Below are positions 45,049 through 52,068 of a stretch of DNA of 64,000 nt, one piece after another. The stretch is from Rathayibacter caricis DSM 15933 (lineage in GTDB: Bacteria > Actinomycetota > Actinomycetes > Actinomycetales > Microbacteriaceae). A program made the position numbers and the translations under genes. Each line of letters starts with the position of its first letter. Position 1 is the first letter of the stretch. The notes under the pieces are model-generated. The model was given only the letters and a program-made list of their open reading frames with translations. It was not told where the DNA came from and ran no database searches. The DNA lies in contig NZ_PZPL01000001.1 in NCBI RefSeq assembly GCF_003044275.1, positions 3,596,001-3,660,000 on the forward strand. Reading direction: 5' to 3'.

Positions 45049-45431
45049 GCGCCCTGCGCCGGGCGGTCGCCGTCGTCGCCCTCGACCCCGCGGTCACCCG
45101 CCCCGGCTACCTCTTCGCCTGCGCGGTGGGCCTCGTCTGGGGCTTCGTCTGGAGCACCGGGCGGATCGAGCGCCGGAACGGCCTCGTCGTCTTCCGCGGA
45201 CTGCCCGACTGGGCCTACGGGCGCGGCGGGTCGTGCGTCGGCATCAGCTATCTGACGGGTGCCAACGCGTCGGACCGCGTCCTCGAGCACGAGGCCGTGC
45301 ACGTGCAGCAGTGGAAGCGCTACGGGATGTGGTTCCCGTTCGCGTACCTCGTGGCGGGTCGCGATCCGCTGCGCAATCGATTCGAGATCGAAGCCGGTCT
45401 CGAGAAGGGCGGATACCTCCGTGGTCGCTGA
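45045..45431 (+). CDS. Small membrane-associated protein with HExxH motif, function unknown
   Basis: A 128-residue protein with one hydrophobic segment (PGYLFACAVGLVWGFVWSTG, ~22-40) and a zincin-like motif VLEHEAVHVQQWKRYG near 78-92. A second hydrophobic stretch, MWFPFAYLVAG, follows directly. GTG 45045 overlaps the flavoprotein stop (GTGA), so the two are coupled. The motif is compatible with metal binding or peptidase activity, but the protein is very short for an enzyme of that kind. Confidence 0.7.
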   Translation: MSALRRAVAVVALDPAVTRPGYLFACAVGLVWGFVWSTGRIERRNGLVVFRGLPDWAYGRGGSCVGISYLTGANASDRVLEHEAVHVQQWKRYGMWFPFAYLVAGRDPLRNRFEIEAGLEKGGYLRGR

Positions 45432-45432
45432 C

Positions 45433-46281
45433 ATGAAGGGGCGCGTCGTCGTGCTCACCGGAGCGAGCTCCGGGATCGGGAAGGTCGCCGCGGGCGAGCT
45501 GGCGGAGGCGGGGGCGACCGTCGCGGTCGTCGGCCGCAACCCCGAGCGGACCCGCTCCGTCGCCGAGAACGTGGGAGGCGTGCCGTTCGTCGCCGACTTC
45601 GACCGCCTCGACGACGTGCGGGCCCTCGCCGCGTCGCTCCTCGAGCGCTTCGACGGGATCGACGTGCTCGCCAACAACGCCGGCGGCCTCGTCTCGGAGC
45701 GCGGCACGACGGCCGACGGCCACGAGCGGACGATCCAGAGCAATCATCTGGCGCCGTTCCTGCTCACCCGGCTCCTGCTGCCGCGCCTCATCGAGACCGG
45801 GGCGTCCCGGCCCGGCGCCCGCGTCGTCTCGACCGCGAGCGTCGCCAACCGGTTCGGCCGCCTCTCGCTCGAGGACCTCGACCGCAGGAAGGGCCCGTGG
45901 CTGGGCGGCTGGAGCGCCTACGGCACCTCCAAGCTCGCCACGATCCTCTTCATCCGCGAGCTCGCCGAGCGCCTGCTGCCGACCGCCGTCGACGCCTACT
46001 CGTTCCACCCCGGCTTCGTCGCCACCGGCTTCGGAGCCGACTCCCGCGTGATGAAGGCGATGCAGACGCTCACGTCCGGCTCCTACGGCATCACCGCCGA
46101 GGCGGGCGCCGTGCCGTTGATCACGCTCTGCTCGGAGCCCGACGTCGGCGCCGCGAGCGGCACCTACTTCGACGGCCTCAAGCCCCACGGAGGCGTCGCC
46201 AAGCAGGCCCGGGACCGCGTGCTCGGCACCGACCTCTGGGACCTCTCGAGCCGCCTGGTGGGGCTACCTCCGACGCTCTGA
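45433..46281 (+). CDS. Short-chain dehydrogenase/reductase
   Basis: A 282-residue SDR with VVVLTGASSGIGK (cofactor binding), NNAGG, catalytic Ser in VVSTASVANRFG and the YGTSK motif (Tyr and Lys) near 160. The presence of VVGRNPERTR after the second strand suggests NADP(H) preference. It resembles retinol dehydrogenase-like bacterial SDRs of broad substrate range. ATG 45433 lies 1 nt after the preceding stop; GTG 45421 is in frame and possible. It ends the flavoprotein operon. Confidence 0.85.
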   Translation: MKGRVVVLTGASSGIGKVAAGELAEAGATVAVVGRNPERTRSVAENVGGVPFVADFDRLDDVRALAASLLERFDGIDVLANNAGGLVSERGTTADGHERTIQSNHLAPFLLTRLLLPRLIETGASRPGARVVSTASVANRFGRLSLEDLDRRKGPWLGGWSAYGTSKLATILFIRELAERLLPTAVDAYSFHPGFVATGFGADSRVMKAMQTLTSGSYGITAEAGAVPLITLCSEPDVGAASGTYFDGLKPHGGVAKQARDRVLGTDLWDLSSRLVGLPPTL

Positions 46282-46290
46282 TCGCGATGC

Positions 46291-46387
46291 CCCCGAGCGG
46301 GTCGCGGGGGCGTCGGCTGCAAGGCGGAGGAGCTCCGCGTGGTGGAACCACGCGGTGTGACGACAACGCCGCAGACGGCGTTCCCGC
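46291..46387 (+). repeat. 97-bp structured tandem repeat, unit 1
   Basis: Starts CCCCGAGCGGGTCGCGG and ends GACGGCGTTCCCGC. It contains three self-complementary pieces: GCGGAG/CTCCGC, a 9-bp arm pair around GGA (CCGCGTGGT on the minus strand), and AACGCCG/CGGCGTT. The second unit begins 103 bp later. It lies between the convergent SDR and siderophore-interacting genes. It is not coding. Confidence 0.85.
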
Positions 46388-46393
46388 AGAGAG

Positions 46394-46490
46394 CCCCGAG
46401 CGGGTCGCGGGGGCGTCGGCTGCAAGGCGGAGGAGCTCCGCATGGTGGAACCATGGGGTGCGACGACAACGCCGCAGACGGCGTTCCCGC
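46394..46490 (+). repeat. 97-bp structured tandem repeat, unit 2
   Basis: About 95% identical to unit 1. The differences cluster in the middle hairpin: one G-C pair becomes A-T on both arms (CGTGG/CCACG to CATGG/CCATG), a compensatory change, while one further pair is lost. It may be a transcription-stopping or REP-like element. Confidence 0.85.
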
Positions 46491-46501
46491 GGCCCGCTCG
46501 G

Positions 46502-47446
46502 CTAGTTGGCCTCGGAGCGGCCGAGGCGCCAGTACCCCATGAACGCCACGCGCTTGCGGTCGACGCCGAGCTCGGTCACGAGGCAGCGGCGGATGCGCTT
46601 GACCGCTCCGGCCTCGCCCGCGATCCAGGCGTAGAGGCCGGGGTCGGTGCTCTCCTCGGGCACCTCCCAGAGGATCCCGCTGTCGATGTCGACGTCCGAC
46701 ACCTCGACGCCGCGGTGGTGCGCCGTGAGGAAGCGGGTCGACCAGGCGCGGACGGAGGCGTCGAGCGCCGCTCCGCAGTCGGCTCCGCTCTCGCGGACGA
46801 GCCAGGTGACCTGCACACCGGCCGGGTGGCGCAGCGTCAGGCGGTCCTCTGCGGTGGGCACCTCGAGGAACGCGGCTCCGGAGGCGTCGGCCGGGAGGCT
46901 CTCGAGGATCGCGCCGATCGCGGGGACGGCGGTCTCGTCGCCGGCGAGCAGGAGCGACGTCGCCGCTCCGGGGTGCCACTCGACGCCGCCGCCGGGCAGC
47001 TCGGAGCGGGTGTCGGGGGCGATGATGACGACCTCGGAGCCGGGCGCGGCGGTGCCGACCCAGGCCGAGGCGGGGCCGGAGTCGCCGTGCGCGACGAAGT
47101 CGACGTCGATCTCGGAGGCGGCCGGTCGGACGGCGCGGATCGTGTAGGTGCGCAGGGGGTTCCGCTGCTCGTCGGGCAGGGTGCGCCAGCGGCCGTACCA
47201 GTCGGCGGCGACTCCGTCCGGGCCGTCGGCATCGGCGACGGACGCCAGGAAGTCGCGGGCGCTCGAGGTCGCGGTCGGGACCACGAGCTTGATCCGCTGG
47301 TCGGGTCCGGTGCAGCCGACGGAGTCGAGGTCGTCGCCCGTGAGGGTCACGCGGATGAAGTGCGGAGCGATCCTCGTCGCCCGGGAGACGGTCGCGAGGT
47401 ACGGCCGGTAGGCCGGGCGGGCGGGGGCGGCGGTCGTCGGAGGCAT
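46502..47446 (-). CDS. Siderophore-interacting protein (FAD-dependent ferric-siderophore reductase)
   Basis: A 314-residue SIP-family flavoprotein. An FAD-binding domain contains the NPLRTYTIRAV signature near 117, and a C-terminal NAD(P)H domain starts with SLLLAGDETAVPAIGAIL near 180. It ends with the characteristic EAGAVKRIRRCLVTELGVDRKRVAFMGYWRLG. These proteins release iron from imported siderophores in the cytoplasm. ATG 47446 lies 6 nt after a GATACT -10 (47453-47458), and an IdeR/DtxR-type box (47463-47483) lies directly upstream, so expression should rise when iron is low. Confidence 0.9.
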   Translation of the reverse strand: MPPTTAAPARPAYRPYLATVSRATRIAPHFIRVTLTGDDLDSVGCTGPDQRIKLVVPTATSSARDFLASVADADGPDGVAADWYGRWRTLPDEQRNPLRTYTIRAVRPAASEIDVDFVAHGDSGPASAWVGTAAPGSEVVIIAPDTRSELPGGGVEWHPGAATSLLLAGDETAVPAIGAILESLPADASGAAFLEVPTAEDRLTLRHPAGVQVTWLVRESGADCGAALDASVRAWSTRFLTAHHRGVEVSDVDIDSGILWEVPEESTDPGLYAWIAGEAGAVKRIRRCLVTELGVDRKRVAFMGYWRLGRSEAN

Positions 47447-47462
47447 CGACTCAGTATCGCAC

Positions 47463-47483
47463 GGTGAGGTGAGCCTCACCTAA
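47463..47483 (-). promoter_or_regulatory. IdeR/DtxR-type iron box upstream of the siderophore-interacting gene
   Basis: The minus strand reads TTAGGTGAGGCTCACCTCA. The IdeR consensus is TTAGGTTAGGCTAACCTAA, so 16 of 19 positions match. It lies between the -35 and -10 regions, as expected for iron-dependent repression. Confidence 0.8.
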
Positions 47484-47496
47484 CCCCGAGGACGGT

Positions 47497-47943
47497 TCAG
47501 CGGGCGGCGTGCTCGGCCGAGACGCGCAGTCGCGCCTCGACGTCGGCGGCGAGCTCGGCGATGAGCGGCCCCGCTCCCCCGACCCACGCGCAGAAGTCGT
47601 GACGCTCGTCCGACCACGGGTAGTCGCCGTCGACGACGGACATCTCGCCCGCCCAGGCCCGCACGGCGCGGTCGAGCGCCATGCCGGGGCGGCACAGCGC
47701 GCCCGTACCCGGCGCGCCGGAGCGCGTCGAGCGGCCGAGCCAGGTGACGGTGACGCGGCCGGGAGCCGAGAGCGGGGGAAGGCCTCGTGCGTCGTCGACC
47801 TCGACGAACACCTGGCCGCGGGCGTTCGCGGGGAGGGAGTCGAGCATGCTCTGGATCCACGGCACGACGGTCTCGTCGCCCGCGATCAGGTACTGCTTGA
47901 CGTCGACCGGCTCCGAGCCGTCTCGTCCCTCGAACATGCACAT
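47497..47943 (-). CDS. Stand-alone siderophore-interacting protein C-terminal (NAD-binding) domain
   Basis: A 148-residue protein equivalent to only the C-terminal half of SIP proteins. It keeps QYLIAGDETVVPWIQSMLDSL and the EVDDARGLPPL strand but has no FAD domain and no C-terminal GYWRLG tail. ATG 47943 follows TATACT (47951-47956) by 7 nt, a leaderless arrangement, and an iron box covers that -10. The longer open frame would start inside the box. It is probably an iron-regulated partner or regulator of the neighbouring full SIP, but its activity is unknown. Confidence 0.8.
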   Translation of the reverse strand: MCMFEGRDGSEPVDVKQYLIAGDETVVPWIQSMLDSLPANARGQVFVEVDDARGLPPLSAPGRVTVTWLGRSTRSGAPGTGALCRPGMALDRAVRAWAGEMSVVDGDYPWSDERHDFCAWVGGAGPLIAELAADVEARLRVSAEHAAR

Positions 47944-47952
47944 CGAGGCAAG

Positions 47953-47972
47953 TATAGGCATGCCTTACCTAA
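47953..47972 (-). promoter_or_regulatory. IdeR/DtxR-type iron box overlapping the -10 of the short SIP gene
   Basis: The minus strand reads TTAGGTAAGGCATGCCTAT and includes part of the TATACT -10. The dyad is close to the IdeR consensus. Together with 47463-47483 it makes this a two-promoter iron-responsive pair. Confidence 0.8.
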
Positions 47973-48012
47973 GCGCCTAGTGCTCCGGCTGAGGATCTGC
48001 CGGAGTGACAGG

Positions 48013-49446
48013 TCACCACTGCGGGGGATGCCGCCGCTGCCAACGCGCCCGGCGTTCCAGCTGCGCGCCGATCGCCAGGAGCACCGCCTCTCCGCCGGGC
48101 CGTCCGATCAGCTGGATCCCCATCGGCAGGCCGCTGTCCGTCGTCGAGAGGGGCAGAGTGATCGCCGGGAGCCCGGCGACGTTCACGAACGAGGTGAACG
48201 GCGTGTACTGGACCTGCTGCGCGAAATTCCGCTCCGGGTCCTCGGCGTCGTACCAGCCGACAGGCCGAGGGGTCATCGTCATCGCGGGCGCGAGGACGGC
48301 GTCGAAGCTCGAGAAGGCGGCGATCAGCGCGCGCTCGAAGCCCGTCAGGACCGACGCCGCCTCCACGACCTCGCGGGCGCCGAGGCGCCGGCCCTCGACG
48401 ACGAGCCAGCGGGTCAGCGGCTCGAGGAGCTCGAAGTCCGCGGGCGCCTCGACCGGCAGGGTCGACGCGCCGCTCTGCCACAGGGTTCTGAACGCGGCCG
48501 GGTAGGCGCTGCTCGGCGGCAGCGAGGCGTCGTCGAGCCCGTGGCCCAGCGCCGAGAGGGCGGTGATCCCCTCGTCGAAGGCGGCCTGCGCCTCGGGCTC
48601 CAGACGGATGTCCTGCACGTCGTCCCACGGCGAGGCGGTGAGCACGCCGATCTGGAAGCGCCCCTCCCCTCGGATAGCGGCGCCCAGGAACGAGCCCTCG
48701 CGATCCTCCGGAGCGGCCACCGAGTAGGGATGCGGGATCCGGCCGTTGCGGCGCTCCAGCAGCCCCTCGAGCAGGAGGCCGGCATCGGCGACCGACCGCG
48801 CGATCGGACCCGCCACGACGAGCCCGCCGACTCCTCCCACCCCCGACATCGCCGGCACGCGCCCGCGCGAGGGCTTGAGCCCCACCAGTCCGCACGCGGC
48901 GGCCGGGATGCGGATCGAGCCGCCGCCGTCGGACGCCGGCGCGAACGGCAGGAGCCCCGCGGCCACGGCCGCCGCCGCTCCTCCGCTCGACCCCCCGGCA
49001 CCCAGGCGCGTGTCCCACGGCGTCACCGTGGGCGGTCCGACCCGGCTCTCGGTGTAGGAGGGCATGCCGAACTCGGGAGCCGCGGTCTTGCCCAGGCTGA
49101 TCGCCCCCGCCGCGTCGAGCACCTCGACGATCTCGTCGGAGGCGTCGGGCACGAAGGACTCGCGCAGTCGCGATCCGGACGTGGTCCGGACGCCGCGGCG
49201 GCGCCACAGGTCCTTGTCCCCGCTCGCCAGGCCCCAGAGGGCGGCCGTGCGCGGGACGGCTCCGTGGGCGAGGTCCACGGCGCGCTCCCGGGCCGCGTCG
49301 GGCGTCACGGTCGTGAAGGCGCCCAGCTCGCCGTTCCAGCGCTCGATCCGGGCGAGGTAGTGGTCGACCAGCTCGAGCGGCGAGACCTCGCCGCGCTGCA
49401 GCCAGTCCCACTGCTCCTGGGCGCTGAGGTGATGGAGTTCGAACAT
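48013..49446 (-). CDS. Amidase (amidase signature family)
   Basis: A 477-residue amidase-signature hydrolase. The Ser-cisSer-Lys triad is visible: Lys in [13 protein letters not shown] near 83, and the Ser pair in [32 protein letters not shown] near 155-180. C-terminal [12 protein letters not shown] and [13 protein letters not shown] are also typical. GatA, the closest housekeeping relative, is excluded because no gatC or gatB lies nearby and the sequence is that of a free-standing amidase. ATG 49446 is used rather than the longer frame to 49470. The amide substrate is unknown. Confidence 0.88.
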   Translation of the reverse strand: MFELHHLSAQEQWDWLQRGEVSPLELVDHYLARIERWNGELGAFTTVTPDAARERAVDLAHGAVPRTAALWGLASGDKDLWRRRGVRTTSGSRLRESFVPDASDEIVEVLDAAGAISLGKTAAPEFGMPSYTESRVGPPTVTPWDTRLGAGGSSGGAAAAVAAGLLPFAPASDGGGSIRIPAAACGLVGLKPSRGRVPAMSGVGGVGGLVVAGPIARSVADAGLLLEGLLERRNGRIPHPYSVAAPEDREGSFLGAAIRGEGRFQIGVLTASPWDDVQDIRLEPEAQAAFDEGITALSALGHGLDDASLPPSSAYPAAFRTLWQSGASTLPVEAPADFELLEPLTRWLVVEGRRLGAREVVEAASVLTGFERALIAAFSSFDAVLAPAMTMTPRPVGWYDAEDPERNFAQQVQYTPFTSFVNVAGLPAITLPLSTTDSGLPMGIQLIGRPGGEAVLLAIGAQLERRARWQRRHPPQW

Positions 49447-49515
49447 GGGAACGACCCTATTCCGGGCCACCTGAGACGGGGCGGCGGCGGAACAGGGTCG
49501 TCCTGGTGGGAGGGC

Positions 49516-49941
49516 TCAGGCGGCGCGCCTGCCCGCCTCGCGGGTGCTCTCCTCGGCGCCGTAGCGGCCGCCGGCCGGCACGACGGTGTCGCGGTCGACC
49601 CGTGCACCCGTCGCGACGACGGCCGAACCGCCGATGCGGGTGTAGCTGCCGATGCGGGCACCCGGCCCGATGATCGCCTCGGGCCCGACGTGCACGTTCG
49701 CGCCGATGAAGGCGCTGTGCCCGATCATCGCGTCGCGGTCGACCCAGCTCCCGGCGCCGATCCAGGCGCGCTCGCCGACCGTCGCGCCGGGCTCCACGTA
49801 GGCGCCCGTCTCGACGTACGCGGACGCCGAGACGCGCGAGCCGGGTGCGACCATGCCGCGTCCGTTCGCGTGGCGGCGGTAGACGATCTCCTCGTCGCCG
49901 CCGCGCGTCCCACGTCCCTTGTTCATGCCTGTTCCTGCCAT
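49516..49941 (-). CDS. Bacterial transferase hexapeptide-repeat protein
   Basis: A 141-residue protein made almost entirely of hexapeptide repeats from residue ~30 to ~120 (VSASAYVETGAYVEPGATVG and so on). These repeats fold as a left-handed parallel beta helix that usually trimerises. The catalytic His loop of acetyltransferases is not obvious, so it may be a gamma-carbonic-anhydrase-like or purely structural member. ATG 49941 has GGAGGAG about 10 nt upstream; ATG 49926 is an alternative. No membrane segment is present. Confidence 0.8.
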   Translation of the reverse strand: MAGTGMNKGRGTRGGDEEIVYRRHANGRGMVAPGSRVSASAYVETGAYVEPGATVGERAWIGAGSWVDRDAMIGHSAFIGANVHVGPEAIIGPGARIGSYTRIGGSAVVATGARVDRDTVVPAGGRYGAEESTREAGRRAA

Positions 49942-50069
49942 CTGCGTCGTGCTCCTCCGAGCGGTCCGGTGGGCCGGGCTCCGAGCCCCGCCCCGTCATC
50001 CCTAGACAACACCGAGTAGTGCTCGGGCATTCCCCGATCGGCGTCGCGACCAGGGCGGATGCGCGACGC

Positions 50070-50387
50070 TCAGCGCGGCTCGACGCGATCCGCGACCGCC
50101 GTGACGACGGCGCGGAACCGCTCCGGCGCCTCGCGGAGGCGTCGCCGCCCGAGGACGCCCGCGAGAGCGGAGGAGGCCGCCGGCGCGACGAACTCGCACT
50201 CGACGCGGGCTCCCTCCTCGTCGGCGAGGACCCGCCACTGCTCGAGGCCCGCTACCGGCAGGCGCCGCTCGAACCCGTCCGCCGTGCGGGCGAAGCCGCC
50301 GTCGACGGCGAGCACGTCGGCGAGGGCGGCGAGCGCCGGAGCGGGCTCGGCGTGGAGGATCGAGGCGAGGGCGAGGAGGCTGCGCAC
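50070..50387 (-). CDS. Hypothetical protein
   Basis: A 105-residue protein I do not recognise. It begins VRSLLALASILHAEP, has an Ala-rich helical first half and mixed strands later (LEQWRVLADEEGARVECEFV). It starts at GTG 50387, 34 nt after the stop of the GH1-like gene, so both may be on one message. Its third-position G/C preference supports coding, but homology is not apparent. Confidence 0.5.
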   Translation of the reverse strand: MRSLLALASILHAEPAPALAALADVLAVDGGFARTADGFERRLPVAGLEQWRVLADEEGARVECEFVAPAASSALAGVLGRRRLREAPERFRAVVTAVADRVEPR

Positions 50388-50421
50388 CGCGGAAGTCTCG
50401 CACGCACGGCCGGACGAGCGG

Positions 50422-51864
50422 TCAGGAGCGCGCGTCGAGCACCCGTCGCAGCCAGTCGAACGACGCCTTGGGCACCCGGTCGCCGCCGCGCGCGTCCAGG
50501 GCGACGACCCCGTGCGGGCGGGTGTAGCCATGCTGCCACTCGAACGCGTCCACGAGAGTCCAGAGCTGCACCGACTCGACCGGGAGGCCCTCGTGCACCG
50601 CCTCGGCGAGCGCACCGAGGTGCGAGCCGAGCCAGCGGATCCGCTCGATGTCGACGATCGCGCCGTCCTGGTCGAGCACGTCGGGGTAGCTCGCGCCGAG
50701 GGCGGTGACGACCAGCGGAGGCAGCGCCTCGCCGTACCGCTCGACCAGCGCCCGGAGGACCGACACCGGCGCCCACGGGGCCGAGGGCGAGCCGTCGCCC
50801 GTCCGGTCCAGCTCCGGCCAGGGCCGCTCGTGGAACGGCAGCACCGGAGGCGCACCGACGCCGGTCGGCGCGTGCGGATCGCGTCCCGCCGCGATGCGCT
50901 GCGGTGGCAGCGGAGCCACGGCGTAGAAGTCGAGCGGAACCGACAGCCGCTCGAGGTCCCGGGGATCGACCCGAGCGAGGCGCTCGAGGAACGGCGGCAG
51001 CTCCTCCGGACCCTGCGGGTACGCGCCGGTGAGCACCGCGTCGGCCACGAGCCGGTTGCGGAGGACGTCGGCGAGCCCGGCCCACGCGACGTCGGCCTCG
51101 GAGCCGCTCGCGGGCTCGACCGGCGCCAGAGCGTCGACGAGACCGATCCGGCCCCGCACCTCCGCCGCCCGCAGCGCCTCGACGGCGACGCCGTGGCCGA
51201 GCAGCTGGTGGTGCAGCGCGGGCAGGGCGTTCAGGAGGCGCCCCGCCGCCGGCGCCTGCCGGGTGAGCGCGTACCCCTCGAGCATCACGGTGGACGGCTG
51301 GTCGAGCGTGACCCAGTCGTCGACGCGGTCGCCCAGCTTCGCGCCGACGTCGAACGCCAGGTCGCCGAAGCGGAACGCGGTGTCGCGGTCCATCCAGCCG
51401 GCGCCGAGGGCGGAGGGGGTGTCGCGGTGGTGCAGGGTCAGCACCACGCGGATCCCTGCCTCGGCGAGCGCGTCGAGCAGGCGGTCGTAGAAGCCGATCC
51501 CGCCGCGGTCCAGCGGCCCCCTGCCGTCGGGCTGCACGCGCGGCCACGAGAGCGAGAGCCTCAGCTCGTCCGCGCCGAGATCGACGAGCAGGGCGAGATC
51601 CTCGCGCCAGCGCAGGAGGAAGTCGGTCGCGACCTCGGGCGTCGCCTCCTCGGCGATGGTGCCGCGCCGCAGCGCGAAGTCGTCCCACACGGATCGGCCG
51701 CGGCCGCCGGTCTCGAGCGATCCCTCGGTCTGGAAGGCGCTCTGCGCCAGGCCGATCCGCAGCCCGGAGGGCAGGAGCCGTCCCAGCTCGCGCGGGTCGT
51801 CGAAGCGCGCGGCCTCGGCGCGCACCTGCCGCCTGTCGCGTCCGCGCGCCGCGTCCTCGCTCAT
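50422..51864 (-). CDS. Glycoside hydrolase family 1-like protein lacking both catalytic glutamates
   Basis: A 480-residue GH1-fold protein. Family landmarks are kept: AQSAFQTEGS near the start, LSLSWPRVQPDGRG, TLHHRDTPSALGAGWMDRDTAFRFG and the late LWTLVDAFEWQHGYTRPHG. The two catalytic motifs are changed: the acid/base TLNEP reads TLDQP near 182, and the nucleophile TENG reads TALG. Both reads were confirmed at the nucleotide level (around 51309-51317 and 50684-50705). It should not hydrolyse beta-glycosides by the usual mechanism. ATG 51864 has GGAGGAAG upstream. An AGCGCT core at 51903-51908 resembles the centre of LacI-type operators. Confidence 0.85.
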   Translation of the reverse strand: MSEDAARGRDRRQVRAEAARFDDPRELGRLLPSGLRIGLAQSAFQTEGSLETGGRGRSVWDDFALRRGTIAEEATPEVATDFLLRWREDLALLVDLGADELRLSLSWPRVQPDGRGPLDRGGIGFYDRLLDALAEAGIRVVLTLHHRDTPSALGAGWMDRDTAFRFGDLAFDVGAKLGDRVDDWVTLDQPSTVMLEGYALTRQAPAAGRLLNALPALHHQLLGHGVAVEALRAAEVRGRIGLVDALAPVEPASGSEADVAWAGLADVLRNRLVADAVLTGAYPQGPEELPPFLERLARVDPRDLERLSVPLDFYAVAPLPPQRIAAGRDPHAPTGVGAPPVLPFHERPWPELDRTGDGSPSAPWAPVSVLRALVERYGEALPPLVVTALGASYPDVLDQDGAIVDIERIRWLGSHLGALAEAVHEGLPVESVQLWTLVDAFEWQHGYTRPHGVVALDARGGDRVPKASFDWLRRVLDARS

Positions 51865-52068
51865 GCTTCCTCCGAAAGGGTCGATGGAGGTATTCTCGCG
51901 GAAGCGCTCTCCCACCGGGTGCGCGCTCCCCCGCGCAGGACCGGTTCGGTGTCCATCCGGTGACGACGGGCGTGCCCGCTTGACAGTGCCCGCGGGCGCC
52001 CGTGCAATGGACGCACAGTGCCACCGAGAGTCGACGCAGCAGTACCGGGGGGTTCATCGGGCGTCCCG

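Noticed and set aside
46291-46490. CRISPR array
   Set aside because: There are only two units, the 97-bp repeat is too long, the gap is only 6 bp, and no cas genes are nearby.
46164-46979. Minus-strand frame covering the tandem repeat, with repeated SRRPRDPLG segments
   Set aside because: Differences between repeat units are mostly amino-acid changing and instead preserve hairpin pairing, so the repeat is structural, not coding.
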